A DNA stretch of 64,000 nucleotides from Gordonibacter faecis (GTDB taxonomy: Bacteria > Actinomycetota > Coriobacteriia > Coriobacteriales > Eggerthellaceae): assembly GCF_030077735.1 (NCBI RefSeq), contig NZ_JASJEU010000018.1, positions 1 through 64,000 of the forward strand, in the 5' to 3' direction. Below the pieces are notes generated by a model. It was not told the DNA's origin. It searched no databases and saw only the letters and a program-made list of their open reading frames with translations. Of this stretch, positions 15,999 through 25,413 are shown piece after piece (position 1 is the first letter of the stretch; every line of letters starts with the position of its first letter). The translations under genes and the position numbers were made by a program.

Positions 15999-16525
15999 TA
16001 CTCCTTCTCCTTCCAGCCGTAGATCTGCGCGACGGACAGGTCGCGGCGCGCAGCCACTTCTTCCGGGCTCTCCATGTTCTTGAGGCCCTCAGCGGCGGCC
16101 TTCACAATGTTCATGGCGTTGCTCGTGCCGAGCGACTTGGTCAGCACGTCGGTGACACCGGCGAGTTCCATGATGGCGCGCACCGGACCACCTGCGATAA
16201 CGCCGGTACCAGGCGTAGCCGGCTTGATGAGCACGCGGCCAGCGCCATAGACACCCAGAATCTCATGCGGCAGCGTCTTCTCGGGCGTCAGCGGCACGGT
16301 GAACATGTTCTTCTTCGCGTCCTCGACACCCTTCTTGATGGCGATAGGCACTTCCTGCGACTTGCCCATGCCCACACCCACGCGACCGTTGCCGTCGCCG
16401 ACAACCACGAGCGCGGTGAGCGCGAAACGGCGGCCGCCCTTGACGACCTTGGACACGCGGTTGATGTAGACGACGCGCTCCTGGAGCTCGGGAACCGCGG
16501 CGTCGTTTTGCTGTTTACGAGCCAT
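15998..16525 (-). CDS. rpsE: 30S ribosomal protein S5
   Basis: A 175-residue S5. The N-terminal double-stranded RNA-binding region has RVSKVVKGGRRF and VGVGMGKSQEVPIAI, and the C-terminal half has GTGVIAGGPVRAIMELAGV. The start at 16525 gives MARKQQND, with a purine-rich site upstream. It couples to rpmD through a TAATG overlap. Confidence 0.97.
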   Translation of the reverse strand: MARKQQNDAAVPELQERVVYINRVSKVVKGGRRFALTALVVVGDGNGRVGVGMGKSQEVPIAIKKGVEDAKKNMFTVPLTPEKTLPHEILGVYGAGRVLIKPATPGTGVIAGGPVRAIMELAGVTDVLTKSLGTSNAMNIVKAAAEGLKNMESPEEVAARRDLSVAQIYGWKEKE

Positions 16526-16540
16526 AAGCTATAACCCCTT

Positions 16541-16909
16541 CTAGAATTTCAGGCCGGCTTCGCGAGCTGCATCGGCCAGAGCCTTCACGCGCCCGTGATA
16601 CAGATGTCCGCCACGGTCAAACACAACCTCCGTGACGCCGTTTTCCTGCGCCTTCTTACCGACGATCTCGCCGAGAGCAGCAGCGCCTTCAACCGTAGCG
16701 CTCTTCTTGCCCGTCGCCTTGAATTCGGGGCCCAGCGTGGACACACCGCACAGCGTCTTGTGAGCGACGTCGTCAACGATCTGGACATACATATTATTGT
16801 TACTGCGCGTAACGCACAGACGCGGGCGAACCGGCGTGCCGGAAACCTTGCCACGCACGCGGCGATGGCGGCGAGCCAACCCGGCTTGTTTCTTCTGAAG
16901 CTTGTTCAT
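16541..16909 (-). CDS. rplR: 50S ribosomal protein L18
   Basis: A 122-residue L18, binding 5S rRNA. It has the basic start LARRHRRVRGKVSGT, PRLCVTRSNNNMYVQIVDD and the end FDRGGHLYHGRVKALADAAREAGL. It lies between rplF and rpsE with short gaps. Confidence 0.97.
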   Translation of the reverse strand: MNKLQKKQAGLARRHRRVRGKVSGTPVRPRLCVTRSNNNMYVQIVDDVAHKTLCGVSTLGPEFKATGKKSATVEGAAALGEIVGKKAQENGVTEVVFDRGGHLYHGRVKALADAAREAGLKF

Positions 16910-16948
16910 GATTATCCCTTCGATCTCAAACCGTGTAGAGGCTCAACG

Positions 16949-17491
16949 TTAGTCGCCCTTGGCGGCCTTGCCCAGCTTGCGACGCACGAACTCGCCCTCG
17001 TAGCGAATACCCTTGCCCTTGTAAGGCTCCGGCTTGCGCCACTTGCGAATGTTCGCGGCCACCTGGCCAACCTGCTCTTTGCTGGGGCCAGACACGATGA
17101 TCTCGGTTTGGCTCGGGACCTCAAACGTGATGTTCTCCGGCGCCTCCACCAGCACGGGGTGCGAGAAGCCGAGCTGCATCTCCAGGTCCTTGCCCTTGAG
17201 CGCGGCACGGTAGCCAACGCCAACAAGCTGGAGCTTCTTGGAGAAGCCGTTCGAAGTGCCCTCAACCATGTTCGCGATAAGCGTGCGCACGAGTCCGTGA
17301 TAGGCCTTGGCCTCGCGGGAATCGTCCGGGCGCTCGACGATGATCTCATCGCCCTCGCGCTTGATGATCATGATTTCGGGGAAGCTGCGGGTGAGTTCAC
17401 CCTTGGGGCCTTTAACCGTCACAGTGGTGCCATCAATAGTCACATCAATGCCAGCAGGAACGGTGATGGGCTGTTTGCCGATACGAGACAT
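16949..17491 (-). CDS. rplF: 50S ribosomal protein L6
   Basis: A 180-residue L6 with MSRIGKQPITVPAGI, the two homologous RNA-binding halves, LVGVGYRAALKGKDL and the C-terminal RKPEPYKGKGIRYEGE signature. GGAGG-like bases precede ATG 17491. Confidence 0.97.
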   Translation of the reverse strand: MSRIGKQPITVPAGIDVTIDGTTVTVKGPKGELTRSFPEIMIIKREGDEIIVERPDDSREAKAYHGLVRTLIANMVEGTSNGFSKKLQLVGVGYRAALKGKDLEMQLGFSHPVLVEAPENITFEVPSQTEIIVSGPSKEQVGQVAANIRKWRKPEPYKGKGIRYEGEFVRRKLGKAAKGD

Positions 17492-17510
17492 ATCTACCTA
17501 CCTCCCTTTC

Positions 17511-17909
17511 CTACCAGATGTACGCGATGACCTCGCCGCCAACGCCCTTTTTGCGGGCGTCGCGATCGGTCATCACGCCAAGGCTCGTGGATACGATTGC
17601 AGTGCCAAGTCCACCGAGCACGCGGGGCAGCTCGTCCTTGCCAGCGTAGATACGCAGGCCGGGCTTCGAGATGCGCTTGATGCCGCGGATGGTTTTGGCC
17701 TTCTTGTCGCCGTACTTCAGTACGATTTCCAGCGTTGCACGAGGCTCGCCGTCAATGACGTCATAGCGCTGGATATAGCCCTCTTCCTGCATGATGCGGG
17801 CTATCTCGACAAGCTTCTTGCTCGACGGCATGGACACCGTCGGCTTGCCGGCAGAGTTTGCGTTACGCACGCGCGTAAGCATGTCTGCGATGGGGTCGGT
17901 CATGGTCAT
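17511..17909 (-). CDS. rpsH: 30S ribosomal protein S8
   Basis: A 132-residue S8, binding the central domain of 16S rRNA. It has TDPIADMLTRVRNAN and SKPGLRIYAGKDELPRVLGG and ends KGVGGEVIAYIW. ATG 17909 gives MTMTDPI; the second ATG at 17903 is possible. It lies 20 bases before rplF. Confidence 0.97.
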   Translation of the reverse strand: MTMTDPIADMLTRVRNANSAGKPTVSMPSSKKLVEIARIMQEEGYIQRYDVIDGEPRATLEIVLKYGDKKAKTIRGIKRISKPGLRIYAGKDELPRVLGGLGTAIVSTSLGVMTDRDARKKGVGGEVIAYIW

Positions 17910-18016
17910 GGTTTGTTCTCCTTTGGTCCGTGATGAGCCGCGTGCACGGTTCGTCGGCGCCCATAACGCCTCCGCCTTCTACACGGGCACACCCTTAAGC
18001 GTGCAGGTCGTTCGGC

Positions 18017-18202
18017 TTACCAGGACGACTTGGTCACGCCGGGCAGTTCGCCTTTGTTGGCCAGCTCGCGCAGACACACGCGGCACAGGCCAAACTTGCG
18101 GTAGTAAGCACGGGGACGTCCACAACGCGTGCAGCGGTTATGCTGGCGCGTCGAGAACTTCGGCTCGCGCTTGGCCTTGGCGATCATCGATTTCTTAGCC
18201 AT
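18017..18202 (-). CDS. rpsN: 30S ribosomal protein S14 type Z
   Basis: A 61-residue zinc form of S14. Four cysteines, CTRCGRPRAYYRKFGLCRVC, bind zinc, and the length and the LPGVTKSSW end are typical. A gap of about 107 bases separates it from rpsH, longer than most in the block, with no structure I can call firmly. Confidence 0.97.
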   Translation of the reverse strand: MAKKSMIAKAKREPKFSTRQHNRCTRCGRPRAYYRKFGLCRVCLRELANKGELPGVTKSSW

Positions 18203-18268
18203 GCAATTCCTTCTTTCCTATCCTCGACCCGCGCGCCGGCGCGGGTACAAGTTCGAACGGGGTGTGCC

Positions 18269-18814
18269 CTACTTCTCCTTGAAGGGGAAGCCCAGGGCGG
18301 ACAGAAGCGCGAAAGCCGAATCGTTGTCTTCGGCCGTCGTCACGAACGTGATGTCCATGCCGCGCGTGCGGTCGATCTTGTCGTAGTCGACCTCGGGGAA
18401 GATGAGCTGCTCGGTGATGCCCATCGTGTAGTTGCCGCGACCGTCGAAGCTCTTCGGCGAGATACCGCGGAAGTCGCGCACACGGGGAAGGGCGGTGGCC
18501 AGCAGGCGATCGAGGAACTCCCACATGCGGTCGCCACGCAGCGTCACCTTGCAGCCGATAGCCTGGCCCTCGCGGACATGGAAGCCAGCGATGGACTTCT
18601 TGGCGCGCGTGATGCAGGGCTGCTGGCCCGTGATGACGCGCATGTCAGCCATGGCGGCGTCGAGCAACTTGGAGTCGGACGCAGCAGCGCCCACACCCAT
18701 GTTCACGACAATCTTCTCCAGGCGCGGAACCTGGTTGATGTTCTTTACGCCCAGCTCTTTTTCGAGCTGCGGCACAATTTCGGTGCTGTACTTTTCCTTC
18801 AAACGAGGAGCCAT
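18269..18814 (-). CDS. rplE: 50S ribosomal protein L5
   Basis: A 181-residue L5, binding 5S rRNA. It has LKEKYSTEIVPQLEKEL, GQQPCITRAKKSIAGFHVREG and the MDITFVTTAEDND end. GGAAAGAG precedes ATG 18814. A 270-base structured spacer separates it from rplX upstream. Confidence 0.97.
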   Translation of the reverse strand: MAPRLKEKYSTEIVPQLEKELGVKNINQVPRLEKIVVNMGVGAAASDSKLLDAAMADMRVITGQQPCITRAKKSIAGFHVREGQAIGCKVTLRGDRMWEFLDRLLATALPRVRDFRGISPKSFDGRGNYTMGITEQLIFPEVDYDKIDRTRGMDITFVTTAEDNDSAFALLSALGFPFKEK

Positions 18815-19084
18815 GTACTCTTTCCTTTCGATGAATTAAACGCAGGATTTCCGACCCTGCGTCCCTCGCCGCTCAAAAAGCAGCAGGGGTCATAATACCA
18901 CTAGTCAACGCGAACTTCACTGGTCGTTTGTAACGTCAGCGAGGGCGGCTGTGGTGCCCCGAATTCGCGGGATCGCGAAGGCGAAGCGTACTTTGGTACG
19001 TGAGCCTTCGTGATCGTGCGAAGGCGGGGTGCCACAGCCGGCCACAGCGTCGACCAGTTCCGTTGGCCGTCAGGCCGACGGAAC
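18815..19084 (-). other. Structured 270-base spacer between rplX and rplE
   Basis: Just after the rplX stop codon lies TTCCGTTGGCC/GGCCGACGGAA (19058-19068 and 19073-19083). A nested structure follows: outer 15-bp arms 18947-18961 and 19025-19039 (two G-U pairs), a middle 12-bp stem 18971-18982 with 19004-19015, and an inner CGTAC-TTTG-GTACG stem. A further CGCAGG/CCTGCG hairpin (18841-18861) precedes rplE. There is no open frame of note. The structure is clear by eye; its role (regulation, processing or inserted repeat) is open. Confidence 0.8.
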
Positions 19085-19405
19085 CTATTTAATGTCTTTG
19101 CCGCACTTCTTGCAGACGCGGGTCAGCTTGCCGGCCTCGTCGCGCTTGCGGCTCACACGCGTGGGCTGCTTGCACTCGGGGCACACGAGCATGACATTCG
19201 ACACATGGATGGGAGCCTCAACCGTGGAGATGCCACCCTGCGGGTTCTGCTGCGTGGGGCGCAGAGCCTTCTTGATCAGGTTGACCTTCTCCACCACCAC
19301 ACGCTCCTTCTGCGGAAGCGCGCGCAGTACGACGCCCTCTTTGCCCTTATCCTTGCCGGACAGAACTTTGACTTTGTCGCCCTTCTTGATATTCATACCA
19401 CTCAT
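19085..19405 (-). CDS. rplX: 50S ribosomal protein L24 with zinc-type tail
   Basis: A 106-residue L24. The KOW region is NIKKGDKVKVLSGKDKGKEG and the C-terminal half has CPECKQPTRV...RVCKKCGKDIK, a four-Cys zinc site. The start at 19405 (MSGMNIKK) fits GGGGAGG about ten bases upstream better than the internal ATG at 19396. Confidence 0.95.
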   Translation of the reverse strand: MSGMNIKKGDKVKVLSGKDKGKEGVVLRALPQKERVVVEKVNLIKKALRPTQQNPQGGISTVEAPIHVSNVMLVCPECKQPTRVSRKRDEAGKLTRVCKKCGKDIK

Positions 19406-19421
19406 TTTACGCACACCTCCC

Positions 19422-19790
19422 CTACAGCGTTTCCGGTGCCAGAGACACAATCTTCATGTACTTCTTGTCGCGCAGCTCGCGAGCGACGGGCCCGAAGATA
19501 CGGGTGCCGCGCGGAGCTCCATCGTTGTTGATAAGCACGCAGGCGTTCTGGTCGAACTTAATATAGCTGCCGTCGGCGCGACGAACTTCCTTCTTCACGC
19601 GCACGACGACGCAGCGCACGACTTCGCCTTTTTTGACGTTGCCGTTCGGCATTGCTTCCTTCACGCTGCAGATGATCACGTCACCGAGGCCCGCGTAACG
19701 GCGCTTGGAGCCGCCGAGGACCTTGATGCACTGCACCTTGCGAGCGCCGGAGTTGTCGGCCACTGCGAGCATGGTTTGCATCTGAATCAT
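19422..19790 (-). CDS. rplN: 50S ribosomal protein L14
   Basis: A 122-residue L14 with MIQMQTMLAVADNSGARKVQC, GDVIICSVKEAMPNGNVKKG and the FGPVARELRDKKYMKIVSLA end. All landmarks and the length match the family. Confidence 0.97.
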   Translation of the reverse strand: MIQMQTMLAVADNSGARKVQCIKVLGGSKRRYAGLGDVIICSVKEAMPNGNVKKGEVVRCVVVRVKKEVRRADGSYIKFDQNACVLINNDGAPRGTRIFGPVARELRDKKYMKIVSLAPETL

Positions 19791-19838
19791 TGCTGTAACC
19801 TAACTTTCCTCTGACGAGCATGCATGCGAACACGCAGG

Positions 19839-20099
19839 CTATTTGGCCTTTTCCACGATCTCGATCAGACGCCAACGCTTCATCTTGGACAGCGGACGCG
19901 TCTCCATGATGCGCACGGTATCCCCAACGCCGGCTTCGTTGTTCTCGTCGTGGGCGTGGAACTTCTTCGTGGTGGTCATCATCTTGCCATACACCGGGTG
20001 CGGCTTGCGCTCTTTGACCTGCACGACGCACGTCTTATCGTTCACAGCGCTCACCACGACGCCCTGGCGGACCTTGCGGGAGTTACGATCTTCACTCAT
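19839..20099 (-). CDS. rpsQ: 30S ribosomal protein S17
   Basis: An 86-residue S17 (OB fold), with RKVRQGVVVSAVNDKTCVVQV, the YGKMMTTTKKFHAHDE segment and the ETRPLSKMKRWRLIEIVEKA end. It lies between rpmC and rplN. Confidence 0.97.
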   Translation of the reverse strand: MSEDRNSRKVRQGVVVSAVNDKTCVVQVKERKPHPVYGKMMTTTKKFHAHDENNEAGVGDTVRIMETRPLSKMKRWRLIEIVEKAK

Positions 20100-20125
20100 G
20101 TGTGTATACCTTCCTTATCCGCGCT

Positions 20126-20320
20126 CTAGGCGTTCAGCTCGCGGGCGCGCATCTCGGTTTGGATGCGAGCGATTTCCTTCTTAACCTGACCCACGCGGGC
20201 GGTGTTATCGAGCTGGCTCGTGGCCATCTGGAAGCGCAGATTGAAAAGCTCCGCGCGCGCTTCTTTGAGTTTCGCCTGCAAATCGTCGGCAGAAAGCTCA
20301 CGGATCTCTGCTGCTTTCAT
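20126..20320 (-). CDS. rpmC: 50S ribosomal protein L29
   Basis: A 64-residue helical L29 with AAEIRELSADDLQAKLKEAR, ELFNLRFQMATSQLDN and VGQVKKEIARIQTEMRAREL. Its start codon directly follows the rplP stop codon. Confidence 0.97.
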   Translation of the reverse strand: MKAAEIRELSADDLQAKLKEARAELFNLRFQMATSQLDNTARVGQVKKEIARIQTEMRARELNA

Positions 20321-20743
20321 TTATTCCTGCCCTTCCGTTTCCTTGGAAACAATCTTGCACTTGATGGGCAACTTGTTGATGGCGAGACGGAGCGCTTCTT
20401 TGGCGGTCTCCTCGTCGACACCGGCGATCTCGAACATGATGCGGCCGGGCTTCACCACGGCGACCCAAGCCTCGGGGTTGCCCTTACCGGAACCCATGCG
20501 GGTTTCAGCAGGCTTTTGCGTGATGGGCTTGTCAGGGAAGATGGTAATCCACACCTTACCGCCACGCTTCATGTGACGGGTCATGGCAATACGAGCAGCT
20601 TCGATCTGACGGTTGGTGATCCAGTGGGATTCAAGAGCCTGGATGCCCCACTCGCCGTGATTCAGACGGGTGCCACCCTTGGCCTTGCCCTTCATGGAGC
20701 CACGCTGCACCTTGCGGTGCTTAACGCGCTTAGGTACGAGCAT
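20321..20743 (-). CDS. rplP: 50S ribosomal protein L16
   Basis: A 140-residue L16 with MLVPKRVKHRKVQRGSMKGKA, GEWGIQALESHWITNRQIEA, and the MGSGKGNPEAWVAVVKPGRI motif near the peptidyl-transferase centre. It is directly adjacent to rpsC (stop-start junction), which suggests coupling. Confidence 0.97.
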   Translation of the reverse strand: MLVPKRVKHRKVQRGSMKGKAKGGTRLNHGEWGIQALESHWITNRQIEAARIAMTRHMKRGGKVWITIFPDKPITQKPAETRMGSGKGNPEAWVAVVKPGRIMFEIAGVDEETAKEALRLAINKLPIKCKIVSKETEGQE

Positions 20744-21457
20744 TTACTTCGCCCCCCTCTCGTTGCGGTCGTTGCGACGGGAACGGCTCGGACGGGAGCT
20801 ACCCTCAAGCGCCGGCTGAGGCGCCTTCTGGCCGGGGAGCACTTCTCCGTGATACACCCACACCTGCACGCCGATGGAGCCCATCGTCGTGGCAGCGGTG
20901 GCGAAGCCGTAGTCGATCTTCGCGCGCAGCGTGTGCAGCGGCACGCGGCCTTCGCGATACCACTCGCGACGGCTCATCTCCGCGCCGCCCAGGCGGCCGG
21001 AGCACTGGATACGGATGCCCTTGGCGCCCGACTTGCGAGCGGACTGGACAGCCTTGCGCATGGCGCGACGGAAGGCCACGCGGCCCTCGAGCTGCTCAGC
21101 GACGGACTGCGCGATGAGCGCGGCGTCAAGCTCGGGGCGCTTCACCTCAACGACCTCGATGGAGACAGGGCCGTTGGCCACTTTCTCCAACTTCTTGCGA
21201 AGCGAGTCGATCTCGGCTCCCTTCTTGCCGATGACGACACCCGGGCGGGCCGTGGTGACGATGACCTTGATTTTGTCGCCAGCGCGCTCGATCTCAACCT
21301 TGGAGACGGCGGCACGGGCGAGGTACTTGTCCAAAAACTTCCTGATGGCCAAGTCGTTTGCCAGGTTCTTAGCGTAATCCTTGTCGGCGTACCAGCGGCT
21401 GCGCCATTCCTCGGTGATGCCAAGGCGGAACCCGGTGGGGCTTACTTTCTGACCCAT
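20744..21457 (-). CDS. rpsC: 30S ribosomal protein S3
   Basis: A 237-residue S3. The N-terminus MGQKVSPTGFRLGI precedes a type II KH domain with GVVIGKKGAEID, and the C-terminal domain has SGRLGGAEMSRREWYREGRV. The basic tail is RPSRSRRNDRNERGAK. Confidence 0.97.
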   Translation of the reverse strand: MGQKVSPTGFRLGITEEWRSRWYADKDYAKNLANDLAIRKFLDKYLARAAVSKVEIERAGDKIKVIVTTARPGVVIGKKGAEIDSLRKKLEKVANGPVSIEVVEVKRPELDAALIAQSVAEQLEGRVAFRRAMRKAVQSARKSGAKGIRIQCSGRLGGAEMSRREWYREGRVPLHTLRAKIDYGFATAATTMGSIGVQVWVYHGEVLPGQKAPQPALEGSSRPSRSRRNDRNERGAK

Positions 21458-21462
21458 GCGGC

Positions 21463-21804
21463 TTATGCCTCCTCTCGCGGTGCAACGATGATCGTGATGT
21501 GGCTCGTGCGCTTACGGATGCGCGACGCGGAGCCCTTGGCGCGCGGACGGATGCGCTTGAGCGTGGGGCCTTCGTCAACGAAGGCGGCCTTCACGATGAG
21601 CGACTCCGGGCGCACGTGGTGCTGGTGCTCAGCGTTCGCCACGGCGGAGTTCAGCGTCTTCTCGACGGCCTCCGCGACACCGCGGTTCGTGAACGCGAGG
21701 ATCTCGCGGGCCTGGATCACGGACTTACCGCGAACCTGATCGACTACGATACGCGCCTTGCGGGGCGAAACGCGGACATAGCGTGCAATAGCTTTAGCTT
21801 CCAT
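21463..21804 (-). CDS. rplV: 50S ribosomal protein L22
   Basis: A 113-residue L22 with AIARYVRVSPRKARIVVDQV, the exit-tunnel beta-hairpin region around FVDEGPTLKRIRPRAKGSAS, and the RIRKRTSHITIIV end. Confidence 0.97.
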   Translation of the reverse strand: MEAKAIARYVRVSPRKARIVVDQVRGKSVIQAREILAFTNRGVAEAVEKTLNSAVANAEHQHHVRPESLIVKAAFVDEGPTLKRIRPRAKGSASRIRKRTSHITIIVAPREEA

Positions 21805-21817
21805 TGTTCACCCCTTC

Positions 21818-22090
21818 TTATCGCTTGCCCTTGTCGGCGGAGTGACCCTTAAACGTGCGGGTCGGGGCGAATTCGCCCAGCTTGTGGCCGACCATGGATT
21901 CGGTGACGTATACCGGCACGTGCTTGCGGCCATCATGCACAGCGATGGTGTGGCCCACCATCTCCGGGAAGATGGTGCTGGCGCGCGACCAGGTCTTAAC
22001 GACGTTCTTCTCGCCCGCAGCGTTCATCTTCTCGATACGATCAAGAAGCCGCGGCTCGACGAAAGGACCCTTCTTCAAACTTCTACTCAC
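21818..22090 (-). CDS. rpsS: 30S ribosomal protein S19
   Basis: A 90-residue S19 starting MSRSLKKGPFVEPRLLDRI, with TWSRASTIFPEMVGHTIAVH and the LGEFAPTRTFKGHSADKG end. It lies between rplB and rplV. Confidence 0.97.
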   Translation of the reverse strand: MSRSLKKGPFVEPRLLDRIEKMNAAGEKNVVKTWSRASTIFPEMVGHTIAVHDGRKHVPVYVTESMVGHKLGEFAPTRTFKGHSADKGKR

Positions 22091-22113
22091 TATTACTCCT
22101 TAACGTGCTCGCG

Positions 22114-22944
<831 letters not shown>

Positions 22945-23110
22945 TACTGTCCTTTCTTTGGATCTTTGCTCGCACGCCTCTCCGTACCCCAAAGACCCCT
23001 TGTCGCTTCGTGGATCCCGATTGCCGCTGCGCCCTGGGGAGGCTTGACGCAGGCGACGCCGGTTTGCCACGCGTCCGGGTGTATCCATGCATGACCAGAC
23101 GCAACCGAGA
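22945..23110 (-). other. 5' leader of the rplB-secY transcript
   Basis: About 160 bases lie between the promoter and rplB. The sequence is GC-rich with several short inverted repeats and no clear leader peptide or known riboswitch. A ribosomal protein autoregulatory site could lie here, but I cannot point to one. Confidence 0.5.
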
Positions 23111-23139
23111 ATTATAAACCCCTCGAAGTCATCTATCAA
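23111..23139 (-). promoter_or_regulatory. Promoter of the rplB-secY operon
   Basis: On the minus strand TTGATA (23134-23139) and TATAAT (23111-23116) are separated by exactly 17 bases, close to the sigma-70 consensus. It stands between the YgiQ gene and rplB and points toward rplB. Its strength fits a major ribosomal operon. Confidence 0.88.
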
Positions 23140-23230
23140 GAGTAGATTTATCCACACAACTTGCGCACAAGTTGAGAGGGGGGTGCGGAGGGGGAACGCT
23201 TCTCCCCCTCTTCCCTCTTCCTTACACTAT

Positions 23231-25234
23231 TTATATATGGTTGCGGCGCTTGTTGGGGCGTGGCTTGGCGGAGCGGGAGTTGGACGGAGTTTTTGTTCCG
23301 TCTTTTTTGGGCTTGGTGGGCTTTCCGCCTGGGGTTTTGCTTTTGGGTTTTGGCTTGCTTGGGCGGGGGGCGGCGGCTTTGCCGGTGGCTTTTTGGTGGG
23401 TTGAGGTGTCGCGGGTTTTCGCGTTGGCGGGTTTTTGTGGGCGGATGAGGCACTCGGGGCCATAGCCTATGAGGTCGGTGCGGCCGGCTTTGCGCAGAGC
23501 CTCCTGCACGAGGGCGCGGTTCTTGGGATCGCGGTATTGGATGAGCGCGCGCTGGAGCGCTTTTTCGTGCGGGTTTTTGGGCACGTAGACGGGCTGCATC
23601 GTGCGCGGGTCCACGCCGGTGGCGTACATAACCGTGGACATGGTAGAGGGCGTGGGGTAGAAATCCTGCACCTGCTCGGGCATATAACCGAGGTCGCGGC
23701 AGTATTCGGCCAGCTCAATAGCTTCGTCGAGCGTGGAGCCGGGGTGCGAGGACATCAGGTAGGGCACGAGGTACTGCTTCTTGCCCAGCTTTTCGTTGGC
23801 TTGCTCGTATTTCTGTACGAATCGCTGGTAGATGAAGTTGCGCGGCTTGCCCATGTAGGCCAGCACGGCGTCGGACACGTGCTCGGGCGCCACCTTCAGC
23901 TGGCCGCTCACGTGGTGCTTGCATAGCTCGTTGATAAATTCATCACCGTGCGCTTTGTCGGCGAGCGCGTAGTCGAAGCGGATACCCGAGCGCACGAACA
24001 CCTTCTTCACGCCGGGTAGCGCGCGCAGGCGACGCAGAAGAACCAGGTAGTCGGCGTGGTCGGCCTCAAGCTGGCGGCACGGGTCGGGGAACAGACAGCG
24101 CTTGTGCGAGCACGCGCCGCGCGTGAGTTGCTTGGCACACGCCGGCGCGCGGAAGTTCGCCGTGGGGCCGCCCACGTCGTGGATGTAGCCCTTGAAGTTT
24201 GGCTCGTCGATGATGTGCTGCGCTTCCGCCACCAGCGAGTCGTGACTGCGCGCCTGCACGATGCGCCCCTGATGGAACGTGAGCGCGCAAAACGAGCACT
24301 CGCCGAAGCAGCCGCGACTGCTGGTGAGGCTGAACTTCACCTCTTTGAGGGCGGGCACTCCCCCTGCCTCTTCGTACATCGGGTGATACGTGCGCGTGAA
24401 TGGCAGGCGATAGACGGCATCCAGTTCCGCTTGCGAAAGCGGCTCGGATGGCGGGTTCTGCACGACGAATTCGTGGTCGGAATAGGGCTCTACCAGGCGC
24501 TTTCCGGTGAAGGGGTCGCTGTTTTCGTACTGCACGTTGAAGCTGCGCGCATACGCCAGCGGGTCGGCTTGCATCTCGGGGAACGAAGGCAGCGTGACGG
24601 CATCGTAGACGTGTTCGAGCGAGCGGGCGCGGTAGGCCGTGCCGTTGATGAACGTGAGGTCCTCGATGGCAAGCCCCGCCGCCAGCGCGTCGGCTATCTC
24701 CACGATGGAGTGCTCCCCCATGCCGTAGGACACCAGATCGGCGTTCGAATCTAGCAGGATGGAGCGCTTGAGCTTGTCCGCCCAGTAGTCGTAGTGGGCA
24801 AGCCTTCGCAGGCTGGCCTCGATGCCGCCCAGCACGATGGGCGTGCGCTTGAACGTGCGGCGGATGAGGTTCGCGTACACCACGGCCGCGTGATCAGGCC
24901 GCATGCCGGACGCGCCGCCCGGGGAGTAGGCATCCTCGCGGCGGTGCTTTTTCGCCACGGTGTAGTGATTCACCATGGAGTCCATGTTGCCGGCCGACAC
25001 GAGGAAGGCCAAGCGCGGCTCGCTGAGGGCCGCAATGCTGGCGCTGTCGCGCCAGTCGGGCTGAGCGATGACGCCCACCTTGTAGCCGTGGGCCTCCAAA
25101 AGGCGCGTGATGATGGCCATGCCGAACGAGGGGTGATCGACGTACGCGTCGCCCGACACGTACACGAAATCGAGCTGGTCCCAGCCCCGCGCTTCCATAT
25201 CGGCGCGGCTAACCGGCAGAAATCCCTCGCTCAT
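23231..25234 (-). CDS. YgiQ-family radical SAM protein
   Basis: A 667-residue member of the YgiQ (UPF0313) family. The N-terminus FLPVSRADMEARGWDQLDFV, the B12-binding-like segment, the central CFGECSFC (C-x3-C-x2-C) radical SAM cluster motif, and VQDFYPTPSTMSTVMYATG are typical. The last 70 residues are Lys/Pro/Thr-rich, low complexity and probably disordered. ATG 25234 follows AAGGGAG. The reaction of YgiQ proteins is not settled. It is upstream of the ribosomal operon on the same strand but separated by that operon's own promoter. Confidence 0.92.
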   Translation of the reverse strand: MSEGFLPVSRADMEARGWDQLDFVYVSGDAYVDHPSFGMAIITRLLEAHGYKVGVIAQPDWRDSASIAALSEPRLAFLVSAGNMDSMVNHYTVAKKHRREDAYSPGGASGMRPDHAAVVYANLIRRTFKRTPIVLGGIEASLRRLAHYDYWADKLKRSILLDSNADLVSYGMGEHSIVEIADALAAGLAIEDLTFINGTAYRARSLEHVYDAVTLPSFPEMQADPLAYARSFNVQYENSDPFTGKRLVEPYSDHEFVVQNPPSEPLSQAELDAVYRLPFTRTYHPMYEEAGGVPALKEVKFSLTSSRGCFGECSFCALTFHQGRIVQARSHDSLVAEAQHIIDEPNFKGYIHDVGGPTANFRAPACAKQLTRGACSHKRCLFPDPCRQLEADHADYLVLLRRLRALPGVKKVFVRSGIRFDYALADKAHGDEFINELCKHHVSGQLKVAPEHVSDAVLAYMGKPRNFIYQRFVQKYEQANEKLGKKQYLVPYLMSSHPGSTLDEAIELAEYCRDLGYMPEQVQDFYPTPSTMSTVMYATGVDPRTMQPVYVPKNPHEKALQRALIQYRDPKNRALVQEALRKAGRTDLIGYGPECLIRPQKPANAKTRDTSTHQKATGKAAAPRPSKPKPKSKTPGGKPTKPKKDGTKTPSNSRSAKPRPNKRRNHI

Positions 25235-25413
25235 GTGGCTCCCTTGTGTTCATGCCCGCACGGGCGGCGGGCGTCTTGACGTTCTGCCATCCTAGCGGAA
25301 AAGGAGGGCCGTCGCCACCCGGTCGACCGGAGCCACACGATCCGGCAACGGATTGGCGCGAAAGGGCGCGAACGCGGCGCACCTTCCCTACACTGAGCGC
25401 CGAGGTGATACAC

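Noticed and set aside
20102..21739. 545-codon plus-strand open frame across ribosomal genes
   Set aside because: It is the antisense shadow of rplP, rpsC and rplV with no family features.
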